64,000 nt of DNA from Trebouxia sp. TZW2008 (taxonomy: Eukaryota > Chlorophyta > Trebouxiophyceae > Trebouxiales > Trebouxiaceae): the NCBI GenBank assembly GCA_002118135.1, contig BDIU01000412.1, positions 252,664-316,663 of the forward strand, in the 5' to 3' direction. Each line of letters begins with the position of its first letter. The stretch's first letter is position 1. Of this stretch, positions 55,301 through 64,000 are shown one piece after another. Made by a program: the position numbers and the translations under genes. The notes beneath the pieces are model-generated. The model was not told where the DNA came from, did no database searches, and saw only the letters and a list, made by a program, of their open reading frames with translations.

Positions 55301-58300
55301 AGGTACGTACAGTCACCAAGCGACTGTCTGTGAGCAACCAAGTCTGTTCATAAGCTGAACCACTTCAAAAGCACTGATCAACGGTGTCACTGTTTCCACT
55401 CTAGCATTAGCAATTGTCTGAGAATAGGAAGCCTTGCAACTAGCGGAAGAAGCAGTGCCAGCAGTCTTCTTGTTCTTCAGCTTGTACAGCATCAGCTCAG
55501 CTGCTGACAAATACAACGAGGCAGGTCAGGTACTGCTGAAACAGATACCCAGGCAAGTCTTCTTGATTTTCAAGATTCACAGCCTCAATGCACTTCTGGC
55601 TCTAGCTGCCGACTCAGACAGCTAGGCAAATCCTGCTGCATAAGACCACAGCATGTCGCATCCTTGCCAGGGTGATTGTGCAAGCAAACTGCTGCATGTA
55701 CATTCAAGCCCTTTTTCCTCTACTGTGCCTTTGAGCATTGTCGGTGTCAACTCTCTGTTGCCACACACTCATGGCTGAAGACTTGAGGCTTTCTGCTTTG
55801 TTAGCGCACCAATTCCTCTAAGCTTCAAGCTCCCAAAAGGCAACCCTCAGGCTCATGAGTGACACGCTTGTGCAGGTTTCACGCTTAGCAATGCTATCCC
55901 TCCTGGCAGTGTATAAGGACATTCTGCCTGGACACAAGATCAGGCCGCCTACAGACAAGGAGCTGGAGGTCTCCGAGTCCATGTTTCATATCAAGAGCTT
56001 TCAGTTGCTGTCTCAAAAGCTGAAGCTTTCAACATTCAGAACTGAACGGTTGTGCAGGTGTCACGCTTGGCAATGCTATCGCTGTTGGCAGTCTTCAAGG
56101 ACATTCTGCCTGGATACAAGATCCGGCTGCCCACTGACAAGAAGCTAGAGATCTCCGTGTCCATGTTTCTTATCAAGAGCTTTCGTTTGCTCTCCCAAAA
56201 GCAAAAGCTTTCAGCATTCAGAATTGAATGGTGATGCAGGTGCCGCGCTTGGCAATGCTATCGCTGTTGGCAGTCTTCAAGGACAGTCTGCCTGGCTACA
56301 AGATCAGGCTGCCCACTGACAAAGGGTCAGAGATCTCTGTGTCCATCTTTCTTATTGAGAGCTTTCATTTGCTGTCCCAAAAGCTGAAGCTTTCAGCATT
56401 CAGAATTGAATGTCTGTGCAGGTGTCACGCTTGGCAATGCTATCGCTGTTGGCAGTCTGCAAGGACATTCTGCCTGGATACAAGATCAGGCCGCCCACGG
56501 ACAAGGAGCTGGAGGTCTCCGTGTCCAAGGAAGTCAAGCAGACACGCGACTATGAAAGCATGCAGCTCAGGATGTATCAGGTACCTTGCCTTTTTGTGCT
56601 TTCCACGCACTGCCTTTCCTTGCTTTAACATGCTGCTGCTTCATCATGACCTTCTCCTGTTGTGTATCTTCATGCATGCATGCTTGCATGTTTGCATTGA
56701 CCCATCATCACATGTGCCAAGCGGATGTAAAGATCAGCTAGGTGTATAGAACCATCACCTTTCAAGCCAAGAGCGTCTTTCTGAATGATGCACTGCCGGT
56801 GCAGGCGTATCTCAAATTGCTGTTGCAAGCCATTCGGGCTCAAGTCAGCTCTGCAAAACCAGCAGCAACAGCAAAAGTTGCAGCACGCTGCATGTGTGGA
56901 ATGCTATCAGCCCTTCATCATTTCAACTACAGCTCAGATCTGCTGCAAGCGGTGGTGCCTCTCATGACTCACAAGGATGAGCAGCTCAGGCAGCTGAGCT
57001 GTGAGGCAGTGAGACAGGTGCTGATGCGTGATGAAGAAGGCCGGGTGGCTGTGGAAGCAGTGCAGCTGGTGGGTAGCTCAGCAAAGCTGCAATCCCCTTG
57101 CTTGTAATTGTTTGTCAGATTGAGGCTGTTCTTCTTCCCTCTACATGTTCACCTTCACCTTTTTCTGCATGCTGGTTGCTGATTTCACTGTTTTTCTGTT
57201 TTCGGCAGCAGTCAGTGAGCGTGTTTGGACAACAGGTGTCTCCTTCCAATCTTTGACCGTTGTTGAGACCCTGACTGAGCCAAAAGTCTTGCTTAAACCT
57301 GTGCTGAATTATCAGGGTCACTCTTCAGCTGAGGCTGCTGCTTCTGCGTGCTTGTAGCATGGTTACATGACGTGCACATTCACCAGTCAGTTGCTATGCC
57401 ACCTCCGCTCCTTCGTGTTCTTCTTCATCCACTTGCCTACACAGCAAATCTGACTGCGCAACATCTATGTGCCTGTACATTTCATTCTGCTTCTTGTTGA
57501 ACGTGGTTGACCTGATCAAGCGCCACAAGTGTGTCTGCCAGATTGAGCTTGTGGACACCTGGTTGATGCTCAGATTGATTGCCTGACATGAGTAGACAAA
57601 TGCATTGTGCTCTTCCACTTTCACCTTGTCTTCTTGTTGTTCAGGTAGCTGACCTGATCAAAGCCCGCAAGTGCATCTGCCAGCCTGAAATTGTGCATAC
57701 CCTGCTCCTGCTCAAGCTGAGAGGTACAGCTCTTCTTCTGCTTGTTGCTCTTGTTTAGGCAGCTGACAAACTCCCTTCATCTTTCGCAGGTGGCTGACCT
57801 TATCAAGCGGCGCAAGTGTGTCTGCCAGCCTCAAATTGTGGACACCTTGCTGGTCCTCAAGCTGAGAGATGCTGACCCACACATGCCAAAAGGTGCAGCT
57901 CTGAATCCAGCCCCTGCTATTTGGCCAAAGAGACATATTACGACATCTGTCCAGCTGCTTGCACGTCTTTCTTTTTGGCATGGGCTGGCACCGTCTGAAG
58001 GTCACATAATTTCGGGATCCTTATGTGTGCGACTGGTCCAAATGGACTGCAATGCTGATCAGGTGCAAGACTACAGGTGTTGCTCATGCTCTTGCTCCTA
58101 TACTTGTCTGCCTGTGTGCGTTCCAAACACAGGGCCAGTCAAGTACAGCTAGAGCGTGTCAGCTGCAACACAGTCTTGTATGTATGACAATTCAGTTGCT
58201 GGTTGCTGCACAGGCAAGCAGAAGGGAGTCAAGACCAAGGGAAAGAGCAAGAAGACCAGGCGGGCAGATGAGGTTGAGAGGGCTTTCAAGGAGGCTGATG

Positions 58301-61300
58301 CAAACGCTGACAGAGCAGCAGCCAGAGTCACTCAGTCTGAGATGCTACTAGCGCTTTTTGAAGTCTTCTTCAGAGTGCTGAAGCAATGCACTCAGTCGGG
58401 CATCCAAGCACAGCACGCTCAAGGTCGGCATCAACCTTTGATGTGTCTGTTCAGCTTTGTTCTACTGAATTTGCTGCGAATACTGACAGAGCAGCAGCCA
58501 GAGCCACTCAGTCTGAGATGCTGCTAGCGCTTTTTGAAGTGTTCTTACAGAGTGCTGAAGCAATGCATGTAGTCAGGCATTCATCTGCAGCATGCATTTT
58601 GTCTAGTGTATCGTTGGCACTGCCTGGTGGGACCCCTGCCCTTGCTGATTGGTCTGGCCTGACAAAGCTTACCGTCGTGCAGGGGTCAGGCTGACCCTGA
58701 GCAGTGCTGCCAAGAGATTCCCGCTGCTGCTGCCTGCCTTGGAGGGCCTCACCAAATATGCTCACCTCATCAGTATGGAGTATTCTCCAGACCTGGCACT
58801 GCTGACAAAAGGCTCCTGCCGCTGATGTTGCGTGTTGAGTGCTCTCAGTCAATTGTATGTTGTGCAGGGGTCAGACTGACCTTGACTAGTGCTGCCAAGA
58901 GATTCCCGCTGCTGCTGCCTGCCTTGGAGGGCCTCACCAGATATGCTCACCTCATCAGTGTGGAGTACTCCCCAGACCTGGCACTGCTGACAAAAAGCTC
59001 CTGCCGCTGATGTTGCCTGTTGAGTGCTCACAGTCAATCTTATGTTGTACAGGGGTCAGACTGACCTTGACTAGTGCTGGCAAGAGGTTCCCGCTGTTGC
59101 TGCCTGCCTTGGAGGGACTCACTAAGTACGCTCACCTCATCAGCGTGGAGTACTTTGCAGACTTGCTGCAGGTACGCTGAACTCAGCTAGGGAATGCACA
59201 TTGTAAGGTTGAATTTGGTGCTGACTTGGGCATGCTGCTGGCGTTGGTCAAGAGCCTCCGTCCGCCTTTGCACTCATCAGTTGCAGCTGCAATGACACAG
59301 TCAAGCAAGGTACACAACACTGTGCATTACAATAGGCGTTGTTGCTTTCAGAAGCAGCCCAGGGCTGTCTAGCTGTAAAAAGTCAGTGCATTGGCGCTCT
59401 CAGCTGGACAGCTTGGCAAAGCCGGTGTTGTGCCACAGAACATCAGCATCCATGTTGGCACTCCACACAGTTGTCAATCAATCAATCAAGCAACAAACAG
59501 AATGTCACAGTCCAGAGTAGGGAGTCAGGTGTGAACAGGTGAGTCAGGTGTTGATCTTCCTGGCTTGAAAGCACAGGAACAAATGCCTTTGGCAAACAAA
59601 GGCAGCCGATCACTTGTCATCAGTACAATCAGCACTGTCCCTGATTTCGTCACACCATCAGAAATGTTGTCAGCATTGTCACTGATAACATCCACTCTGC
59701 TGCAGCTGATTGCTTGTCATCGGTACAATCAGCACTGTCCCTGGTTTTGTCACACCATCAGAAACACTGTCAGCATTGTCACTCTCAACATCCATTCTGC
59801 TGCAGCTGATCACTTGTCATCAGTACAACCAGCACTGTCCCTGATTTTGTCAACACCATCAGAAATGTTGTCAGCATTGTCACTCATAACATCCACTCTG
59901 CTGCAGCTGATCACTTGTCATCAGTACAACCAGCACTGTCCCTGATTTTGTCAACACCATCAGAAATGTTGTCAGCATTGTCACTGATGACACCCACTGT
60001 GCTGCAGGTGATGCAACAGATAATGCAGATGTCAGCGCTGCCCTTGCAGTTTCGCCTGCGCACCCTCCTCACTGCCTCCAACATACTCAGGTATGCTATC
60101 ACTTTTTGCTTGATGGTTTTCTCTTGTATGCTATCTTCCTGCCTTTACTCTCTGCCTGTCTACCAAGGCAGCGTACAAGTAAGGATGCTCTCCTCACTGC
60201 CTCCAACATCCTCAGGTATGCTGTCACTTTCTGCTTGATGGTTTTCTCTTGTATGCTATCTCCCTGCCTTTGCTCTCTGCCTGTCTACCAAGGCAGCGTA
60301 CAAGTAAGGATGCTCTCCTCACTGCCTTCAACATACTCAGGTATACTATCACTTTTGGTTGAATGCCTGCTTCCTCTATCTGTTGCTGACCTTGCACGCT
60401 GCCTGTCTACTGTGGCAGGGGAACGGCATTCAAGTAAGGATGCCCCCCTCACTCCCTCCAACATACTCAGGTATGCCATCACGTTGTGTCAGATGCCTTC
60501 TTTTTCTCTAGTTGCTGCTGTCCTTGCAAGCATATTCCCTGCTTGGCGCCTGGTGCCACATATCATGATTATCATGTTTTGTTAGATGCCTGCTTCTTCT
60601 CTAGTTGCTGCTGTCCTTGCAAGCATATTCCCTGCTTGGCGCCTGGTGCTACATATCATGATCATCATGTCTTGTTAGATGCCTGCTTCTTCTCTAATTG
60701 CTGCTGTCCTTGCAAGCATATTCCCTGCTTGGCGCCTGGTGCTACATACTATGATCATCTGCAGCGCAAAACCTTTCTTGAAGCAGGTCAACGCAGCTGC
60801 TCAAGCTATGTTCGACATCTCCAGGCTTCTGACTTGCAAACACTGCACAATAGCCTCGGGACTGGTGTCGAGATTGATGATCACCCTGTCCATATTTGCG
60901 TGCCATTTTCTTTCCAACAATTTAACGTGTGACCCGGTGAACTGCAATGCAGGGGCCAAGGCGAGGCACTGAATGTGGACCGGCGGGATATGTACGCTCG
61001 CCTGTATGCCTGCGTTCCAGAGCTAGCAATTCTACCCCTCCAGCCGGACACAGACACACTAGACTCTCTCTTATCTCAAGGTGTGAAAAGAAAAGCAGAG
61101 ACGGGTCACAGTGTTGTGGCAATCAGAGTGTCTGTGAGCAAAATCGGCCTAAAAATTGCACGGCATGCTGCAGCTGCAGCTGATTTGTGTATTCTTGATT
61201 CTTATCATGCTTACCTGCCTCTCCCACACTTACTGTTGCTCAATAGATTGCATACCGTAACTGCAGGTGGCACCTCACAGGTTTCAACAAGTGGGCGTGA

Positions 61301-63464
61301 TGTGTCCACTACACACTTAGCCAAGACGTCCTCTCGGCAAATAGATAACGCAGAGCAACCACATGCAGTGATGTTGCTGACTGTTGCTCAGCAGATGCTG
61401 TTGGACCAGAGCAAGGCGCTAGACACAGCACGGCTGGCAGCCTTTACTAAGGCTCTCAGCTGTGTTGGCCTCCATTTAGAGTCTGGTGCTGCCTTGGGCT
61501 GCCTGTCTCTGGTCAATAGATTGCTCAGGTGAGAACAGATGATAGAGCTTGTTGCATTCTTTTGTGCTGTTACTGTCACTGCAAGGTCAGAGAAAGGCAT
61601 CAGGCACAGCATAGTTAGCAGCTTTTACCAAGGCTGTCAGCTGTGGTTGCCTCCATTTAGAGTCTAGTGCTACCCTGCCTTGGGATGCCTCTCACTGGTG
61701 AACAGATTGCTCAGGTGCAACACCAAGCTGATATTGTTGCCCTATTGTCCATGTGTCAGAGCAAGGCAATCGAACTGGCTGGACATACTTGATTGCTTCT
61801 GTACATACCTGGATGGGCCTGCTGAGCCTGCCTAGCCCACGTTTACAATGCATGAAGGCGCTGGGCATAGCATGCCAAAAAGCTTTTGCTCAGGCCCTTA
61901 TTCAGGTTGGTATGAAATCTACATTTGTTTCCAGTATATTTGTTCACAGCAAAGCTGCCTTGGGACAGCATGTGACAGCATGGCTAGACCACCCTCTCTC
62001 TGCCCTGCTGCCCAATCTTCTTGCTTCTCACAGGCAGAACAGAGAGCTTTACAGCTTGCTACCGCACGTCATCTGTCAGCGAGCCTGCTTTTGTAATCAT
62101 TGTTCATGCATCCCATTTCTCTTGCTCTTTGCAGGCATGACATAAATCTGTACAGTCTGCTAAAGCACAGCTTGGTCACAGGTCTTGCAGCTTGGAAGCC
62201 AAATCAGACCGTACTGTATCTGACAGTTGACTCCTGCCTGTCCTTGGGCGCCCATTCTTCATGCTCCATGCAGGCACAACATGATGCTGCGCAGTCTGCT
62301 AGAGCACGAGGCAGGTGCACCTCCTCCTGCCTGAGCGGCTGCCGGCACCTCTGAGTTGGGTGAAGCTGATCCAGCACTGACCAAAGCATTCTTCAGCATT
62401 GCCTGTTTCCTGCACGCTTTCCTGCTACTGCTCACTCTTATTGCTGTTTGCAGGCATAATATGAAGCTCCGCAGCTTGCTAGAGCATGAGGCAGGTGCCC
62501 CTCCTCCTGCCTGGGCAGCTGCCGGAACCTCTGAGCTGGGTGAGACCGACTCAAGCGAACTGAGCAGGGCGCCATTGTGGGAATTGGCGCTGCTGCAGAA
62601 GCACTACCACCCTGATCTGGCCAAGGCTGCTGCCACTGTAGCGCGTATACCACCGCAAGGTATACATTTTGTCTTGTTATTGGCGTTTTCTGGGCATGAC
62701 TTGACTTCTATGATGTTTTCTTGGGCGCAATGTTACCCCTCAGCATTGATTCACACACACAGTAAAGTCACGACACTCCACAGATCTATGTACACACAAC
62801 GCTCACATCATGATGAATTGCAGTGGTACTGTGGGCAGCACAAACAGTGTGTTAGTCTCAGCAGTGGATCCTTCAGCATTGACTCACATTTTCAATCAAA
62901 ATGCATTCCTTGACAAACTCTCATGACACACTTGCACAAAGACACATTGATTGCTGTACAGGCCTTGGTACTGGCGGCAGCAGTCAAAGTGTGTTAGTCT
63001 CTGCAATGGACCCTTCAGCATTGGCCCACACATACAGTACAGACCAGGGCATGTTCAGGCCTGGTCCCCAGCCCCCTCGCAAGGGGCCTACTGCCCCTTC
63101 AGACCACAAGCTGCCAGCGTTTGCCCTACTGCCACCTAGGGAAGAAGAGGAGCAGCTGATGCACAGCTTGCATGATTGTTCAGAAATGCACACCACTCAC
63201 GTGCAAGAGTCTGGAGATAATGTCAACGAACCGCTAGGCAATGCGGATGTAGCGTTGGTCCTCAGAAATTGGTTTCTAGAGCAGAAGAGCTTTCAGAAAA
63301 ATGTCATGTTACGGCATCAGCATGCAAAGCTGGCAAAGCAGATTGTCAAGTTGAAGCAGCACCTATTTCAGAAGCAGCATCAAAAAGCAATCGTGCAGCA
63401 CAAGGGAAGCAAAACTGCTGGGAAACACAGAAGGAAGCAGGGTACGAGCAAGACCAGCAACTGA
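52309..63464 (+). CDS. NOC3: NOC3, nucleolar complex protein 3, 14 exons
   Basis: Exons: 52309-52380, 52493-52858, 54062-54348, 55122-55236, 56422-56580, 56805-57068, 57790-57892, 58214-58423, 59053-59171, 60008-60090, 60953-61080, 61267-61528, 62454-62659 and 62962-63464; all phases agree, 958 aa. Family role: NOC3 pairs with NOC2 in nucleoli to mature and export pre-60S ribosomal subunits. Seen: a basic start (MPGKKRARGGKR), an Asp/Ser acidic tract (SDSAADSDSGADSDADSE), the NOC3 N-terminal core (REELKQQMAVTASKLL, SRLAMLSLLAVCKDILPGY and IRPPTDKE), ALHHFNYSSDLLQAVVPLM, a Lys-rich stretch, LLPALEGLTKYAHLISVEYF, GQGEALNVDRRDMYARLYA, and the CBF/Mak21-like end (LWELALLQKHYHPDLAKAA). The basic coiled-coil tail fits nucleolar targeting. 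Two introns have GC donors (after 52858 and 55236). It is the most echo-laden gene here. Confidence 0.92.
52871..53590 (+). repeat. Intronic tandem duplication, one copy carrying a MITE
   Basis: A unit recognisable by 'caatgatcagagcc.ctttgtgctgtg', 'ctggactgt.aca', 'gagcttggtagtgaca.atgactt' and 'tgtaacagattgggaaacat' occurs twice (about 52877-53290 and 53368-53590). The first copy is longer because it contains MITE copy B. A 21-bp 'ctgtcacataccccccctgag' is itself doubled at about 53152-53193. Confidence 0.8.
52935..53103 (-). mobile_element. Pogo-like MITE, copy B
   Basis: 169 bp, left end CAGTGACTTCTCTTTGTAAC, right end the imperfect complement (tttacaaagagaagttactt). It aligns over its length with copy A in reverse complement (shared 'ggttcccaag..', 'aatcagaatgcagtgcttggt' and 'ctcacattgagtgtc'). 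It lies in the second NOC3 intron. Confidence 0.75.
54425..54640 (+). repeat. Donor-side echoes of NOC3 exon 54062-54348
   Basis: Copies of the exon end (ELQLPESQAGPDAELQQF, QNQQERR) at about 54430-54502 (ending aggagcgcag|gtgtgg) and a shorter one at about 54600-54632. Confidence 0.8.
54826..55121 (+). repeat. Acceptor-side echoes of NOC3 exon 55122-55236, 148-bp period
   Basis: Decoys start at 54826 and 54974 and the real exon at 55122, a constant 148 bp. Both copies read EELKQQ(M/V)AVTASRLL and then diverge. A donor-side remnant of the same exon (ALAADSDS, ending ag|gcaaat) is at about 55588-55632, echoing the GC donor too. Confidence 0.85.
55876..56421 (+). repeat. 182-bp array of NOC3 exon 56422-56580, three open decoys
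   Basis: Decoys start at 55876, 56058 and 56240, exactly 182 bp apart, each after a (g/t)gcag. Each encodes V(S/P)RLAMLSLLAV.KDILPG..I, then R.PTDK.LE.S.S, without a stop for over 50 codons. They share their own tail (.F.IKSF.LLSQKLKLS.FR) instead of the SKEVKQTRDYESMQ ending of the real exon. Confidence 0.9.
57505..57789 (+). repeat. Acceptor-side echoes of NOC3 exon 57790-57892
   Basis: Decoys near 57505 and 57645 read VDLIKRHKCVCQIELVDTWL and VADLIKARKCICQPEIVHTLLL. The second continues to KLRG|gtaca. Spacing is about 140-145 bp. Confidence 0.85.
58425..58640 (+). repeat. Donor-side echo of NOC3 exon 58214-58423
   Basis: A copy of the region encoding NTDRAAARATQSEMLLALFE runs from about 58478 to 58570, with a further remnant of 'gtgctgaagcaatgca' and 'ggcattcatctgcagca'. 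Confidence 0.8.
58683..59052 (+). repeat. 185-bp acceptor-side echoes of NOC3 exon 59053-59171
   Basis: Decoys at 58683 and 58868 precede the real exon at 59053 (185 bp each). Both read VRLTLTSAAKRFPLLLPALE, then GLT.YAHLIS(M/V)EYSPDLALL, and end in a stop, whereas the real exon ends EYFADLLQ. Confidence 0.9.
59608..60007 (+). repeat. Four 100-bp intronic units ending at the acceptor of exon 60008
   Basis: Units start at about 59608, 59708, 59808 and 59909: 'gatcacttgtcatcagtacaa.cagcactgtccctg.ttttgtc', 'accatcagaaa..tgtcagcattgtcac' and '..catccactctgctgcag'. Each ends in ctgctgcag, the last being the true acceptor. The units contain no exon sequence. Confidence 0.85.
60175..60480 (+). repeat. 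Donor-side echoes of NOC3 exon 60008-60090
   Basis: Three copies of the exon end (TLLTASNILR) plus donor gtatgc, at about 60189-60214, 60314-60340 and 60444-60470, spaced about 125-130 bp with a shared intron stretch (cttttctcttgtatgctatc). Confidence 0.85.
60492..60770 (+). repeat. Three 93-bp units in a NOC3 intron
   Basis: Units start at 60492, 60585 and 60678. Because 93 is a multiple of three, a Cys-rich frame (SSCCCPCKHIPCLAPGATYH) stays open through all three. The flanking exons join in phase across it, so I read it as intron. Confidence 0.85.
61590..61720 (+). repeat. Donor-side echo of NOC3 exon 61267-61528
   Basis: A copy of the last ~100 bases (AAFTKALSCVGLHLESGAAL) with an indel, ending 'aacagattgctcag|gtgcaa'. 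The donor copy is intact but the frame is broken. Confidence 0.8.
62030..62453 (+). repeat. Acceptor-side echoes of NOC3 exon 62454-62659
   Basis: Decoys start at about 62031, 62135 and 62274. The last reads HNMMLRSLLEHEAGAPPPA and then a TGA, and continues to match AAGTSELGE. The real exon begins at 62454. Confidence 0.85.
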
Positions 63465-64000
63465 TGAGGTGAGATCAGAACTTGTGGTGGATGCTGAAAA
63501 TTGTTCAGTGCAAATCTTGTCTCGCTGTTTGACACCTTTGTACCTCTTTACTGAGATGACGTTTACACAATAAAAAAATATGACCAGCCCTACAGTGACA
63601 AACGGGTGTTGCATTGTGGCTGCAGCGCCACAGATGTCTATATTGAGCATGATGTCACAAGGACTCAACTATTCATAATGATGAGGTGTGTGGATGGCAT
63701 GTACTGAAGTTGAACATCGTAGCTGCAGTTCATTTTATTTGAGCCTTCCTTAATGGGTAAGGTACAGCCAGCATGGTCAATCATCGAAACACAAGAATAG
63801 TACAAACAGCTACAAAATCGAGGTACAAGCTATGATGCATCACAAAATTGCTGCCTGCAAGATGACAGCTTAGCAATGTCATTAGTACAACTGTACACAC
63901 TCCTGTGTAGGAGCCAATATGTGTTGTGTGTCACGTGTGCTGACGGGTCCTTTGAAGCTGAACGACCCAACATCTGTAGGTTTTTACACAGAGCATAGGT
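63465..64000. other. 3' flank of NOC3
   Basis: No gene is seen. It includes an A-rich 'acaataaaaaaat' at about 63568-63580 and ends without recognisable coding sequence on either strand. Confidence 0.5.

Noticed and set aside
59608..60007. Four ~100-bp regular repeats that could suggest a CRISPR-like array
   Set aside because: Whole units are repeated without unique spacers, and they lie in an intron of a eukaryotic gene.
1..64000. Introner elements as the source of the repeated splice sites
   Set aside because: Introners are near-identical introns spread over many genes. Here each array copies only its own local exon-intron edge, and arrays of different genes share no sequence.

Overview
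This is nuclear DNA of a eukaryote, most likely a green alga (Chlorophyta, probably Trebouxiophyceae). Supporting signs are dense short exons with GT-AG and many GC-AG introns, protein families that look plant-like rather than animal or fungal (AP2/ERF factor, plant-type M17 leucine aminopeptidase, synaptotagmin-like SMP/C2 protein, UNE2-like MFS carrier), and an intronless LRR protein of a style common in trebouxiophytes. There are no bacterial operons, rRNA, tRNA or CRISPR. The taxonomic call is inference from gene style, not a search result.

Layout, left to right: the 3' half of a ZRANB3-like SNF2/HNH genome-maintenance gene (+, 1-5951); leucine aminopeptidase (+, 6524-15799); an intronless LRR protein (-, 16078-17298); an unrecognised four-exon gene (+, 17951-19250); an MFS transporter (-, 24526 to about 19899); a synaptotagmin/extended-synaptotagmin-like membrane tether (+, 25376-37246); a weak minus-strand ORF region (37.9-38.8 kb); an AP2/ERF transcription factor (+, 39343-45506); intronless nucleoside diphosphate kinase (+, 46356-46802); the NMD factor UPF3 (-, 52126-48187); and the ribosome biogenesis factor NOC3 (+, 52309-63464). 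UPF3 and NOC3 start 182 bp apart, head to head. The genes are unrelated housekeeping and regulatory loci, not a functional cluster.

I rebuilt the exon-intron models by hand. Most junctions agree in phase and give proteins of plausible family length: LAP 544 aa, UPF3 593 aa, NOC3 958 aa, SYT about 717 aa. The weakest parts are the C-termini of the MFS and AP2 genes, one optional SYT exon and a 23-nt MFS exon.

The outstanding property is what fills the introns. Nearly every multi-exon gene carries serial tandem copies of its own splice junctions ('exon echoes'). Segments of about 100-210 bp spanning an intron/exon edge are repeated two to seven times, often with exactly constant spacing (170, 182, 185 or 148 bp). 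Where an acceptor is repeated the intact copy is the last one; where a donor is repeated it is the first one. The other copies carry splice-like sites but decay through stops and frameshifts. The two intronless genes have no echoes. Two units in the first gene differ by about one base, so the process looks recent. The window also has an unusual share of GC-AG introns (about 8 of roughly 68) and a small family of about 170-bp terminal-inverted-repeat elements resembling pogo-type MITEs.
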